From contig NZ_RXHS01000005.1 in the NCBI RefSeq assembly GCF_004138125.1, positions 1 through 64,000 of the forward strand: a stretch of DNA of 64,000 nt. The letters are read 5' to 3'. This document shows positions 34,812 to 44,253 of the stretch, piece by piece. Position 1 is the stretch's first letter. Each line of letters opens with the position of its first letter. The stretch is from Seramator thermalis. Lineage in GTDB: Bacteria; Bacteroidota; Bacteroidia; Bacteroidales; Dysgonomonadaceae. Made by a program: the position numbers and the translations under genes. The notes below the pieces were generated by a model. That model saw only the letters and a program-made list of their open reading frames with translations. It was not told the DNA's origin and did not search any database.

Positions 34812-36620
34812 TTAATATCCCGGATTTTGTGTATAGTTACCTTTAGCCCATTTCATTTGATTTTGGGGGATGGGGAAAAATTCATCCCTTCCGGCAGTAA
34901 AGCGGGCAACAGACAACCATGAGAATCTGGTTTTCTCTACAGCAAAATAGTTATTCATAACATCCTCTAGAATACCCCAACGCTGCAGGTCGAAGAAACG
35001 GCGTCCTTCACCAGCCATTTCCAATCGGTTTTCCCACAGCATTGCTTTCCATGCAAATTCTTTACTCCAAGTACAATTGTCTCCCGGTTTATAGATCTCT
35101 ACATGATAATTCATAACAGGTGTACCGTCTGCATTGATTAACCAACCAGCGCTATGAGCAGCTCGCTGACGGACTTTATTGATAGGAATTAAAGCTTCAT
35201 TCCATCTGTCCAACTGAATCAATACTTCCGCTTTCCATAATAACACCTCATCGTAGCGTATCATCCGCTTATTCATCGAATTGAACTGCCATCCATCATA
35301 GAGAAGACAACCGCAACCCGGGTGGGGTAATTCTTTTACCGATTTTAACCAACCATATTCAGCTCCGTTCCTTATTCCCCTACTTTCAAAAATCAGGTTC
35401 GGATCGTATTTCCACGGATGTCCAGGAACACCTGCTGTATGACTGAAACGAGGATCCCAAGTGTATTTATTAAAATACGCCGGATTTCCTGCATCAACAA
35501 GGGCAATATTATCACTTCCATCCACATTCTTGATGTAATCTCCATAGCAATCTTTATTGTAATCATCAAATAGGGGCAATCCGTCAGGTCCCGTTTTAAA
35601 AGCATTCCCCATATTATAACTGATATGATGGAACCCACAACATTGAAATCCAGCCCACTTCCATGGATGATTCAATCCTTCTCCTCGATTGATTTTTCCT
35701 CCGGTGAAACTGCCATCATTAATAGAATATTGAATTTCCCAGATTGACTCCTTTGTGTTGTTGTCGGATGTATGAATAAAGTTTTCTCCGAAATCTGCAC
35801 AAAGATCTACCTTCCCTCCTTCCTGTTCGGTAAGCTTATTCAAGTAAACCAATGCTTCCGAGAGCCGGTCTTTATTGATATTGATTACCTGATGCCTATC
35901 GTCCTGCTCGTATGCCATGAACATTAGCGTTCTGGCTACCATCGCTGTGGCAGCATTTTTATCAACTCTTCCTTTCTCTGGTTGTACATCGGGTAGAGAC
36001 ACTTCAGCATCTTTAAAATCGTTCAGAATTCGCTCCCAAAGATACAAATCATTGGGATAATTGGGGTCCCTGTTAGGAATCGCTTCAAATGCAGCAGTTC
36101 CTCCCACCACATTTTCGTCTATATAAGGTATATATTTGAAAAACTGTTTGAGCCTGAAATGAACAAAAGCCCTGATAAACTTCATCTCCCCTATTCTTAC
36201 ATTCTTCAAAGGAAAATCCTTTTCGGAGATGTTATTCAGCTTCTGTATCGCTGTATTGCAACGCTGAATGATTTGATAAGAAACATACCATGGATAATCA
36301 AGTGGCCAACCGTTTGGAGTCAGATTCACAAAGGTTTCCATAAAACCCCATCCGTCACCTCCATCCCATACACCCCCTCCTCCTTTATATGAGTCGTCGG
36401 ACCGCATAGATCCAGACCACCAGGGTGAAAAGGGAGAGTCCCAGGATGGTATGTCAGTAATTCTTGCATATGCCGCTGTCACAAAACCTTCCATATCTTC
36501 TGGAGAAGTCAGCAAACTCTCATCCAATACCTGTTTTGGAGGAACATCCAAAAAATCGGAGCAGCTATTTGCCGTAACGATGAAGGCAACAACTAAAAAA
36601 ATGTATTTTAACTTTTTCAT
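34812..36620 (-). CDS. SusD/RagB outer-membrane glycan-binding lipoprotein
   Basis: This 602-residue lipoprotein has a signal ending in TANSC followed by SDFLDVPP, the standard SusD beginning. The helical TPR-like scaffold is clear (RCNTAIQKLNN, GEMKFIRAFVHFRL), and the C-terminus has the usual ENRLEMAGEGRRFFDLQRWG. SusD forms the lid of the SusC channel and delivers oligosaccharide to it. Here the cargo is inferred to be D-arabino-oligosaccharide. A 114-bp gap to susC contains no recognisable element. Confidence 0.95.
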   Translation of the reverse strand: MKKLKYIFLVVAFIVTANSCSDFLDVPPKQVLDESLLTSPEDMEGFVTAAYARITDIPSWDSPFSPWWSGSMRSDDSYKGGGGVWDGGDGWGFMETFVNLTPNGWPLDYPWYVSYQIIQRCNTAIQKLNNISEKDFPLKNVRIGEMKFIRAFVHFRLKQFFKYIPYIDENVVGGTAAFEAIPNRDPNYPNDLYLWERILNDFKDAEVSLPDVQPEKGRVDKNAATAMVARTLMFMAYEQDDRHQVININKDRLSEALVYLNKLTEQEGGKVDLCADFGENFIHTSDNNTKESIWEIQYSINDGSFTGGKINRGEGLNHPWKWAGFQCCGFHHISYNMGNAFKTGPDGLPLFDDYNKDCYGDYIKNVDGSDNIALVDAGNPAYFNKYTWDPRFSHTAGVPGHPWKYDPNLIFESRGIRNGAEYGWLKSVKELPHPGCGCLLYDGWQFNSMNKRMIRYDEVLLWKAEVLIQLDRWNEALIPINKVRQRAAHSAGWLINADGTPVMNYHVEIYKPGDNCTWSKEFAWKAMLWENRLEMAGEGRRFFDLQRWGILEDVMNNYFAVEKTRFSWLSVARFTAGRDEFFPIPQNQMKWAKGNYTQNPGY

Positions 36621-36734
36621 ATGATAATCTTTAAAATATTTTACTTTTTTACTAAAGTACTAATAAACCTATACTCATTATTTTTCTTGTTTTGATAATG
36701 ATAGTGATTTGTATACATCTTCCGAAACTATAAG

Positions 36735-39700
36735 TTAGAATGTTACATTAATTCCAAAAGTCATTGTAAATGGCGTCAAATAACCATACCCAGGCATTTC
36801 GGGATCGAAGCTGGTATATCCTTTTTTCTTAAGCGTAAAAACGTTATGTGCCGAAGCATAAATCCTAAGGTTCTGCATCATTATTGTGTATGCAATCTTT
36901 TTCGGAAAGGTATATCCCAACTCTATGTTTCTCAACTTCAGATAGGATCCATCTTCTACAAAATAGGAAGAAAACCGTTGCTCACTATTTGGATTTGAAT
37001 TAGACATAGCAGGAATATCCGAATAGACATTATCGAAATACCATGCCCCTAATATTCTTTTTTCGTGATTCTTTCCTGCAGGCACCGAAATACTCCATAG
37101 ATCGCTTTCCTGTTTCCAGGCATTATTTACCATATTTCCATATACACCTTGGAAAAAGATATTCATATCAAAATTTTTGTAACCGAGGTCAAAGGTAATA
37201 CCTCCAAAAAAATCTGGATCAGAAATTCCTATATAAGTTCGGTCATACAACTCATCAATGACTCCGTTACCATCCAGGTCTTTATAACGAATTCTTCCGA
37301 CCGCTTTCCCTGTCTGTTCAGCATGATTATCCACTTCTTCCTGCGTCTTGAAGATTCCGTCTGCCACCATCCCATAAAAGATATTAGGCGTTCTGCCTAT
37401 CACAAAATCGCGCATGCCATCACCAGGGTATCTATTAATCACATTTTCAGGAAGTTCTATTAGTTTTGTCTTATAAGAGCCAATATTGGCAGTGATGGCA
37501 TATTGAAAATCAGCCATAGGGTTATTTCTGTAAGTAATTTCAAACTCAATACCCTGATTATTCATATAGGCACCATTAATCCACGGCTCTCCTCCTTCAC
37601 CCATTACGGCAATATAGGGAACTTGTACCAACACGTCTTTCGTTTTTTTAAAATAATAGTCTAACGCACCGAATAAGCGTTGATCCATAAAACCAAAATC
37701 TATACCCAAGTTAGTCTGAGTTGTCGTCTCCCACTTAAGATCGGGGTTCCCGATCCAAACTCTCCTATAACCAGACCAGAGAGTACCTGTTTCATTACCC
37801 TCTATCGGATAAGACGTACTAAAATAATCGGTCGTGAAAGGTGTAGAAGTATATCCACGCGGCAATCCTTGTACGCTCCCGTTCGTACCCCAGCTTACCC
37901 GGAATTTTAAGTCTGATACCGCTTCAATATCAGCCATAAAAGATTCGTCATTAATCCTCCATCCGGCCGAGACAGCAGGAAAAGTACCATATCGGTTATT
38001 TGGGCCAAAGAGGGAAGATCCGTCACGTCGTAACGTGAACGAGAGAAGATACTTTGAATCAAAGGCATAATTTACTTTACCAAAAAGTGAAAAATAGGTG
38101 TATTCATCTGCCGAGCTACCCAGTGAATATTTCGAACCGGTAGTTACACCAATATGAGCAAAATCTCGGTCTTCCAAGTATATACCTTCTCTTCTTGCCG
38201 AAAATCCTTCTTGTACGAATCGCGTAAATTCGATACCTGACACTGCATCAATTGAATGTCTTTTTGTATTCAGCGTATAAGAGAGTGTATTTGTCCACAC
38301 GTAGCTGAGCGGGTGAGATTGATAACTTCCAACGTAATTCTCATCATTACTATTCCGTCCCCCTGTCTCAGACCATTTCCCGTCGATAATTCTGCTGTAT
38401 GCATTTCCATAATCTACCCCGAACTGCGTACGGGCCGATATCCCTTTCCAGATATCAAGGTCAAGGAAAATATTACCGATTATCTTGACATAATTATTGA
38501 TATTATCCTTATTCATTGTCAGAACACGTACCGGATTAGTAAAGTCGTCAAAACCCGGAGTTCCTGCCCAGTTTCCATTTATATCGTAAACAGGACAGGC
38601 AGGAGGATTGATCATTGCCCAACGTGTTTCATTCCTATCATTATATTGCAAATACGACAACGCAATATTTTCACCAATTTTCAACCTGTTATTCAATAAA
38701 TTGTATTCTGTATTGGCACGGACTGAATATTGTCTGAAGAAAGTATGAATCTGTGTACCTTCATTATTGAAATATCCCAATGAGAACAGACTTTTTGAGC
38801 GATCCATTCCATGGGAAACAGTCACCTGATGATTTGTCATCAATGCGGTACGAAAAATTTCGTCCATCCAATCCGTATTCGAGCCCTGTACCGTTTTCTC
38901 CGGATTTAACCACTCTGCCGGCTTCACCTCATCGAGCACTGCTATTCCGTTTTCGTTTCTGTGCCAGGTAAAATCATAAGGAGTGGGCAATGACATAGGA
39001 ACACCGTATACCTTTTCGTCATATGCATGAGCTCTGAAAGCGGCTATTCCATATTCTTCTGCATTCATCAATCTGGGTACGTTCAAAACAGAACTAAATG
39101 AGACACTTCCATTATACTCTATGGATAGGGCTCCTTCTTTCCCTTTTTTTGTCTGAATTAAAATAACCCCTCCAGATGCACGTGCACCATATATACTGGC
39201 TGAAGCAGCATCTTTCAATACCTGGATTGATTCTATATCGTCGGCATTAATATCTCTGAGATTGAGATTTTCCGTAGGCATTCCATCCAACACGATCAAC
39301 GGCTTTACACCGCCCGAAAGAGAAGAGAGCCCCCTTATCTGAATATTAACGTGTTCGGCAGGATTTCCCCCATTTGTTGTGATGTACACACCGGGAAGTT
39401 TTCCCTGTAATGCTTTCATTGCGTTGGCTGAAGGATTTCTTATAATATCAGTGCTTGCTGCTATGGAAACAGATCCGGTAAGATCAGCTTTTTTTTGTGT
39501 CATATAACCCGTAAAAACCACCTCATCAAGCATGGTTGCTTCATCTTCCATAACCACATTAATTACCGTCACTCCTCTCACAGATCGTTCCACTGTTTTT
39601 TTACCGATAAAAGAAAAAACTAGTACAGCATCTTCTGAAGACACTTCCAACTGGTATCTTCCATCTATATCGGTAGTGGTACCGACAGTAGTACCTTTTA

Positions 39701-39866
39701 CATATACACTTGCTCCAGGCAATGGCTCATTTGTGTTCTGTTCTATAACAACTCCCCTGACGGTTTTATCCTGTTGTGTCTCGTCAGGTAACTGTGTAGC
39801 AAAAACATAAACAGTAAATTCCAGAAACAAACAAACCAAAACAAGTTTGCTTATAAAATTTTTCAT
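36735..39866 (-). CDS. SusC/RagA TonB-dependent outer-membrane importer
   Basis: This 1043-residue protein has a signal peptide (1-23), a carboxypeptidase-regulatory-like domain (about 36-115, RGVVIEQNTNEPLPGASVYVKG), a plug domain (about 125-240, including IQIRGLSSLSGGVKPLIVLDG and ASIYGARASGGVILI) and a 22-strand barrel to the C-terminal aromatic residue (FTMTFGINVTF). It has no N-terminal STN domain, so no anti-sigma signalling is expected. It pairs with the SusD downstream and lies 27 bp after a GH172 gene. Confidence 0.96.
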   Translation of the reverse strand: MKNFISKLVLVCLFLEFTVYVFATQLPDETQQDKTVRGVVIEQNTNEPLPGASVYVKGTTVGTTTDIDGRYQLEVSSEDAVLVFSFIGKKTVERSVRGVTVINVVMEDEATMLDEVVFTGYMTQKKADLTGSVSIAASTDIIRNPSANAMKALQGKLPGVYITTNGGNPAEHVNIQIRGLSSLSGGVKPLIVLDGMPTENLNLRDINADDIESIQVLKDAASASIYGARASGGVILIQTKKGKEGALSIEYNGSVSFSSVLNVPRLMNAEEYGIAAFRAHAYDEKVYGVPMSLPTPYDFTWHRNENGIAVLDEVKPAEWLNPEKTVQGSNTDWMDEIFRTALMTNHQVTVSHGMDRSKSLFSLGYFNNEGTQIHTFFRQYSVRANTEYNLLNNRLKIGENIALSYLQYNDRNETRWAMINPPACPVYDINGNWAGTPGFDDFTNPVRVLTMNKDNINNYVKIIGNIFLDLDIWKGISARTQFGVDYGNAYSRIIDGKWSETGGRNSNDENYVGSYQSHPLSYVWTNTLSYTLNTKRHSIDAVSGIEFTRFVQEGFSARREGIYLEDRDFAHIGVTTGSKYSLGSSADEYTYFSLFGKVNYAFDSKYLLSFTLRRDGSSLFGPNNRYGTFPAVSAGWRINDESFMADIEAVSDLKFRVSWGTNGSVQGLPRGYTSTPFTTDYFSTSYPIEGNETGTLWSGYRRVWIGNPDLKWETTTQTNLGIDFGFMDQRLFGALDYYFKKTKDVLVQVPYIAVMGEGGEPWINGAYMNNQGIEFEITYRNNPMADFQYAITANIGSYKTKLIELPENVINRYPGDGMRDFVIGRTPNIFYGMVADGIFKTQEEVDNHAEQTGKAVGRIRYKDLDGNGVIDELYDRTYIGISDPDFFGGITFDLGYKNFDMNIFFQGVYGNMVNNAWKQESDLWSISVPAGKNHEKRILGAWYFDNVYSDIPAMSNSNPNSEQRFSSYFVEDGSYLKLRNIELGYTFPKKIAYTIMMQNLRIYASAHNVFTLKKKGYTSFDPEMPGYGYLTPFTMTFGINVTF

Positions 39867-39893
39867 ACGTAAATCTATTATTTAATTTATAAA

Positions 39894-41090
39894 TTATTCA
39901 TTTCCCCACAGAGTAGGACTATTGCCCTTTGCTTTTCTCCACGCATCGCGCCATTTATGGATTTCCGAAGGACCGATAAACGGCATCAGTTTGCGTTGTT
40001 CTTTTGTGGGAGCCGGGGGCAACATCATGGCTTTGTCCTGATACCAGTAGGCAACCGATCCCAGATCGAGTGTCAGATTGTTGTTGTGTCCATGTTCGAT
40101 GGTTCCTTTAATTCCGTTTTCGAAGAAAATCGGATCGTTGATAAAGAAACGATACAAATGAGTTCTTCCAAGCCAACCGATGTCATTATTTATTCGTGGA
40201 TAGCCGAAAAACAGGCTGGTATAAGGTTCCTTTGGGCACCAGGAGGTATTAAAGAAATCTTCGGTTCCGGTTCCGGTCATCGATGGGATTTGTTCACCAT
40301 TAATAAACCACATGTCATCCCCTTCGCCGTACCACATTGGGGTAGGAGAATGCACATAGTAATTGATGCCCACAAAATGCCCTTTACCTTTTGTGTCGAT
40401 AAATACGTAATTATTTTCTCCCGTAGTATTATTCCCTTGAGGGCCAAGAGTTCCCCATTCATTTTCCCCATCAGGCAATGCATTGGTCAGTTTGTGATTG
40501 TACCAGGCATGAAAACGGCCCATGCCATTAGGTAATTTATCCATTTCGAGATAATCGACATAATAATAGAAAGCATCGATGTTTCGGTTGGTTTGATTCT
40601 CTATTTCGATGCGTGCGCCTTTTTCGAATGGCATGGCAAAATAGCATGACAATCCGGTACCATTCACAGGCCCTGCATTCAGCGGAAAGGAAGAATAATT
40701 GTATTGTTCATTCCAACCCTGGCCAAAGAAGGGCCCAATAGGAGATTCAACAGAAGGATAATCGTTGCCATCCCAATACATGCGGATAATGATGTCATTT
40801 CTGTTCAATTCGGCAGGGGGCGGAGCAATGGTAATCCAGATGTGGTTGATGACTCCCTTTCCCGATATTTCGGCAATGGTTCGCTTTTCGCCGGGTTTGA
40901 TTCCGGACATATTATCGGCGTTGCCGCCTGTCCTATCATAACTGCTGATCCGCTTGTTCGTAACTCCGCTTTTTATCTTTGCCAGATCGAACATTTCTCC
41001 CGACATTTCATTTTGGGAAAATAACGAAATAGCGAGGATTGAAAAAAGAAAGATAAAAACATGCCGTTTTCCTAAAATTAACTTTTTCAT
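39894..41090 (-). CDS. GH172 (DUF2961) predicted exo-alpha-D-arabinofuranosidase
   Basis: This 398-residue exported protein has a signal peptide ending near SLFSQ. The GH172 core is complete: RTIAEISGKGVINHIWIT, SVESPIGPFFGQGWNEQY, CYFAMPFEKGARIEIEN, and the two glutamate segments GEGDDMWF and GTGTEDFFNTSW, 21 residues apart. That spacing equals the catalytic pair reported for the bifidobacterial GH172 enzyme, as I recall it. It is the only hydrolase upstream of susCD in the operon, 24 bp after fucI. Confidence 0.88.
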   Translation of the reverse strand: MKKLILGKRHVFIFLFSILAISLFSQNEMSGEMFDLAKIKSGVTNKRISSYDRTGGNADNMSGIKPGEKRTIAEISGKGVINHIWITIAPPPAELNRNDIIIRMYWDGNDYPSVESPIGPFFGQGWNEQYNYSSFPLNAGPVNGTGLSCYFAMPFEKGARIEIENQTNRNIDAFYYYVDYLEMDKLPNGMGRFHAWYNHKLTNALPDGENEWGTLGPQGNNTTGENNYVFIDTKGKGHFVGINYYVHSPTPMWYGEGDDMWFINGEQIPSMTGTGTEDFFNTSWCPKEPYTSLFFGYPRINNDIGWLGRTHLYRFFINDPIFFENGIKGTIEHGHNNNLTLDLGSVAYWYQDKAMMLPPAPTKEQRKLMPFIGPSEIHKWRDAWRKAKGNSPTLWGNE

Positions 41091-41114
41091 GAATACATTT
41101 TTTTGGAATGATTT

Positions 41115-42890
41115 TTATTTATACAAAGCTCCATAAGTTGAGCAAGCTCGATAATCTGCTCCTTCATTATCTGAACCGAAAGCTGACCATGCAGCAGGTC
41201 GAAATATTTTCGATTCATCGACATTATGCATGCATACCGGTATACGCAATGCTGAAGCTAACGTAATCAAATCGGCACCTATGTGTCCGTAACTGATAGC
41301 TGCGTGATTGGCTCCCCAATAGTTCATCACGGAATAAACATCCGTAAAACGACCTTTCCCCGTTATTCTTGGTACAAAAAATGTCGAAGGCCAGGTTTTG
41401 TCGGTACGTTTGTCAATAATTTCGAATACATTTTCCGGAAAAGTAGCGGTCCATCCTTCGGCTATTTGCATGACCGGGCCTAAACCCTTGATCAAATTGA
41501 TACGACACATGGTTACCGGCATCCCTCCCTTGGTAAGAAATTTGGAAGAATAACCTCCTCCTCGCATATATTCCAACGAAGCGGGGTGCCAGGTCGTTGC
41601 ATTCAGCATTTTATTTACCTCTTCTTCGGTAATCTTCCAGAATGGCTTCATTACCGGATTCCCGTCCTCATCGGTTTGTTCACCAGTCCCATCCAACGTA
41701 CAGGAACCTGAATTGATAAGATGAATAGCCCCATCTTTTAATATCCCATCCGGTTTCCATCCACTTACTCTTTCAATTGATTCAGGACTCCAATACGAAC
41801 GTACATCCGCAAAAATTTGAGCTCGATTTGTCAATAAATGATTAAATAGCATGCTAATAGCATTCAAATGATCATTTTCCGTTGCAAAAACATAGGGTTC
41901 ACGAATCCCGTTCCAATCGAAGGAGGAATTCAACATCGCTTCCGAAAAATCGCCATCGGGCAGATAATCCGTCCACTGACGTTGTCCTTGAAAACCTCCG
42001 GCGATGGCATTATGTCCTAAGGCTTCTTCACCAAACCCCATTTTATCGAGTACAGGATTACCAATCATGAGATCACGCATGATCATTGTCATCTTTACCA
42101 CAAATTCCCAATCCTTGTCTTTCTGTTCACGCGTTTTTTTCAAATGTTCAGGATTATAATCTTCTCCTTCACGCGACATACAATTTTCTCTTGTCCATTT
42201 CATCGCTTTTTGAAATTCATCGTTGTCATAAATTCCAAGTTCTATGCAACGCAATATCTCAACGGCATCAACAAATTCTGCTCTCATTCCAAGATAATCC
42301 TGCAAAAAATCGGGATTTGGCATTGAACCGCCAATACCCATCGCTACCGAACCAATGGTCAGATAAGATTTCCCACGCATTAGTGCCACAGCAAGTCCCG
42401 CACGACCAAAACGCAATAATTTCTCCTTGACATCGTCTGGAATTGTAGTATCTCCGGCGTCCTGCACATCTTTGCCATAAATACCGAATGTCGGCAATCC
42501 TTTTTGATTATGAACTGCCAATGCCGCTGCCAAATATACGGCACCGGGACGCTCACTTCCGTTAAATCCCCAAATAGCTTTTGGAATCATCGGATTCATA
42601 TCTATGGTTTCCGAACCATAACACCAGCATGGCGTTACCGACAACGACAAACCTACTCCTTCACGTTCGAATTTCTCGGCACACATAGCCGCTTCCTTCA
42701 CTCCACCTATGCACGTATCAGCTATCACACACACCACAGGAGAACCATCCGGATAACGCAACACTTCGCTATATAATGTTGCGACACTCTTTGCCAGATT
42801 CATTGTCGTTTCTTCCAATGATTCCCTAATCCCTTTTCTACGTCCGTCAATTATGGGACGGATACCGATTTTTGGATAATTTGTTTGCAT
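41115..42890 (-). CDS. fucI: FucI-type isomerase, predicted D-arabinose to D-ribulose
   Basis: The protein is 591 residues, the same length as E. coli L-fucose isomerase. It begins with [22 protein letters not shown]. Metal-binding and active-site segments are present ([20 protein letters not shown], written here as [17 protein letters not shown], and [14 protein letters not shown]). FucI of E. coli is the same enzyme as D-arabinose isomerase. The locus lacks fuculokinase and the fuculose-phosphate aldolase, so the D-arabinose reaction is inferred to be the relevant one. It is the first gene after lacI, with a palindromic operator candidate at 42904-42917, 14 bp upstream of its ATG. Confidence 0.93.
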   Translation of the reverse strand: MQTNYPKIGIRPIIDGRRKGIRESLEETTMNLAKSVATLYSEVLRYPDGSPVVCVIADTCIGGVKEAAMCAEKFEREGVGLSLSVTPCWCYGSETIDMNPMIPKAIWGFNGSERPGAVYLAAALAVHNQKGLPTFGIYGKDVQDAGDTTIPDDVKEKLLRFGRAGLAVALMRGKSYLTIGSVAMGIGGSMPNPDFLQDYLGMRAEFVDAVEILRCIELGIYDNDEFQKAMKWTRENCMSREGEDYNPEHLKKTREQKDKDWEFVVKMTMIMRDLMIGNPVLDKMGFGEEALGHNAIAGGFQGQRQWTDYLPDGDFSEAMLNSSFDWNGIREPYVFATENDHLNAISMLFNHLLTNRAQIFADVRSYWSPESIERVSGWKPDGILKDGAIHLINSGSCTLDGTGEQTDEDGNPVMKPFWKITEEEVNKMLNATTWHPASLEYMRGGGYSSKFLTKGGMPVTMCRINLIKGLGPVMQIAEGWTATFPENVFEIIDKRTDKTWPSTFFVPRITGKGRFTDVYSVMNYWGANHAAISYGHIGADLITLASALRIPVCMHNVDESKIFRPAAWSAFGSDNEGADYRACSTYGALYK

Positions 42891-42903
42891 ACTACTTATT
42901 GTT

Positions 42904-42917
42904 GTTAAACGTTTAAC
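42904..42917. promoter_or_regulatory. Perfect 14-bp palindrome, candidate LacI operator
   Basis: GTTAAACGTTTAAC is a perfect palindrome with the central CG step typical of LacI-family operators. It lies in the 47-bp gap between lacI and fucI. Binding there by the adjacent regulator would block transcription into the whole locus. No TAnnTTTG box is visible inside the gap. Confidence 0.65.
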
Positions 42918-42937
42918 CTACTAAAGAAAAAAATTTA

Positions 42938-43936
42938 TTATCTTAATATCAATTCTGCATCCAGAAAACATTTCTCTACTTTCAAATTCCTCCCTTCTAT
43001 CTGATCAAGCAATATCTGTATGGCATGTTGAGCCATTTCTTCGATGGGCTGTTTGACGAAAGGAATAGAAAAAGGAACCAAATAAAAAGCATCGCTCTCA
43101 TCAAAACACATAATCTGGATATCCCTTTGTAAAACTAGATGATGTTTACACAGCGATTTTACACCTGCAATGGAAATCGAATTCGTAGCAAAAAAAATCC
43201 CGTCTATCTTTTCTTCCTTCTTTACCAAATAAGAAATAGCTCGGTCGATATCGCTCTTCAAAAATTCATACCGTACTTCTTGAATATTGTCCTCTTTATA
43301 AAGTCCAACTTCTTTCACGGCTTCGCAATACCCTCTCTTTCGTTCATTGATGTGAAAATGATTCTGCTTGTACATTACAAAAGCAATATTTTTACACCCT
43401 TGTTGGATCAATTGTTTCGTCGATTTATACGAGATTTCATAATTATTGATCAACACCGAGTTTACAGGCAAATCCGGATAGCTTCTATCAACCAGTACCA
43501 ACGGCATTTTATCCTTCATTAAATCTTCGATCAGAAATTCGCTTCCTTCCGTTGGAGTGATGATTAAACCGTCTACCTGCCTTGATTTTAATAGTTTAAT
43601 CATCCTTTCCATATTTTTGACCTGTTCATTTGTGTTGGCTACAATTACGGTATAGCCTTCCTTTTCGGCATATTCTTGAACATATAAGGCTAACGTTCCA
43701 AAGAACACATTTGAAATATCCGCCACAATTAAACCGATCGTTTTGGATCGTCCCATCTTTAATCCCATGGCGAATGTATTAGGCACATAATTTAATTCGG
43801 CCGCTTTATCCAATATCTTCTTCGCCGTATCTCTACCGACCCTCCCATTTTTATCCTTCCCATTCAAAACAAGAGAAACCGTCGCAATAGAAACTCCCAA
43901 TTCCTCAGCTATCATTTTTAGAGAAACTCTTTCCAC
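42938..43936 (-). CDS. LacI-family repressor of the D-arabinan locus
   Basis: This 332-residue protein has an N-terminal LacI helix-turn-helix (SLKMIAEELGVSIATVSLVLNG) with the hinge helix around residues 46-58, and a PurR-like effector domain (KTIGLIVADISNVFFG, then VDGLIITPTEG). It is the first gene of the minus-strand run, 47 bp before fucI. Its ligand is probably D-arabinose, D-ribulose or an arabino-oligosaccharide; this is inference from neighbours. A related site at its own promoter suggests autoregulation. Confidence 0.9.
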   Translation of the reverse strand: MERVSLKMIAEELGVSIATVSLVLNGKDKNGRVGRDTAKKILDKAAELNYVPNTFAMGLKMGRSKTIGLIVADISNVFFGTLALYVQEYAEKEGYTVIVANTNEQVKNMERMIKLLKSRQVDGLIITPTEGSEFLIEDLMKDKMPLVLVDRSYPDLPVNSVLINNYEISYKSTKQLIQQGCKNIAFVMYKQNHFHINERKRGYCEAVKEVGLYKEDNIQEVRYEFLKSDIDRAISYLVKKEEKIDGIFFATNSISIAGVKSLCKHHLVLQRDIQIMCFDESDAFYLVPFSIPFVKQPIEEMAQHAIQILLDQIEGRNLKVEKCFLDAELILR

Positions 43937-43968
43937 ACGCCTTGCTATTAAAATAACGAAACTTTATG

Positions 43969-43993
43969 CAAAAGTAAAAAGTCAAACGATTAA
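43969..43993 (-). promoter_or_regulatory. lacI promoter box with overlapping operator-like site
   Basis: On the minus strand TACTTTTG (43969-43976) fits the -7 box TAnnTTTG, 33 bp upstream of the lacI start. Directly upstream, TCAAACGATTAA (43982-43993) matches 10 of 12 bases of the palindrome core TTAAACGTTTAA at 42905-42916. The site lies between the -7 and -33 positions, where a repressor would act. Confidence 0.5.
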
Positions 43994-44253
43994 TGAAAAT
44001 AAAATTAATATGTTTTACAACATATTTCACTAATTTAGAAATAATACAAATAATTTTTTGTTCCTTTTCATAGTAAAAACGCCCAAAAAACAAAAAGAGC
44101 TTAGATTTATAGCTTTACTCATGTCATATAAATAAAAATAACCTATTGTTTTTATTTTGCATACTATTGTTATTGAGATAATTATTATCGAGAGGGCTCA
44201 GCAATATAAAGTTACACAACACACCCTTGGGTTAAAAATGCAAAAAGCAAATT
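43994..44253. other. AT-rich intergenic region, no gene seen
   Basis: No coding frame or RNA gene was recognised between lacI and ychF. A 9-bp inverted repeat of only A and T (44130-44138 with 44149-44157) could be a weak hairpin after ychF. This marks the left border of the housekeeping region. Confidence 0.4.

Noticed and set aside
17467-42890. Reading the locus as an L-fucose or L-arabinose utilisation cluster
   Set aside because: No fucA/fucO or araA/araD, no GH29/GH95 fucosidases and no GH43/GH51 arabinofuranosidases are present, while all D-arabinan families are.
44130-44157. 9-bp inverted repeat of A and T between lacI and ychF
   Set aside because: It contains only A and T in an AT-rich gap; too weak to call a terminator.
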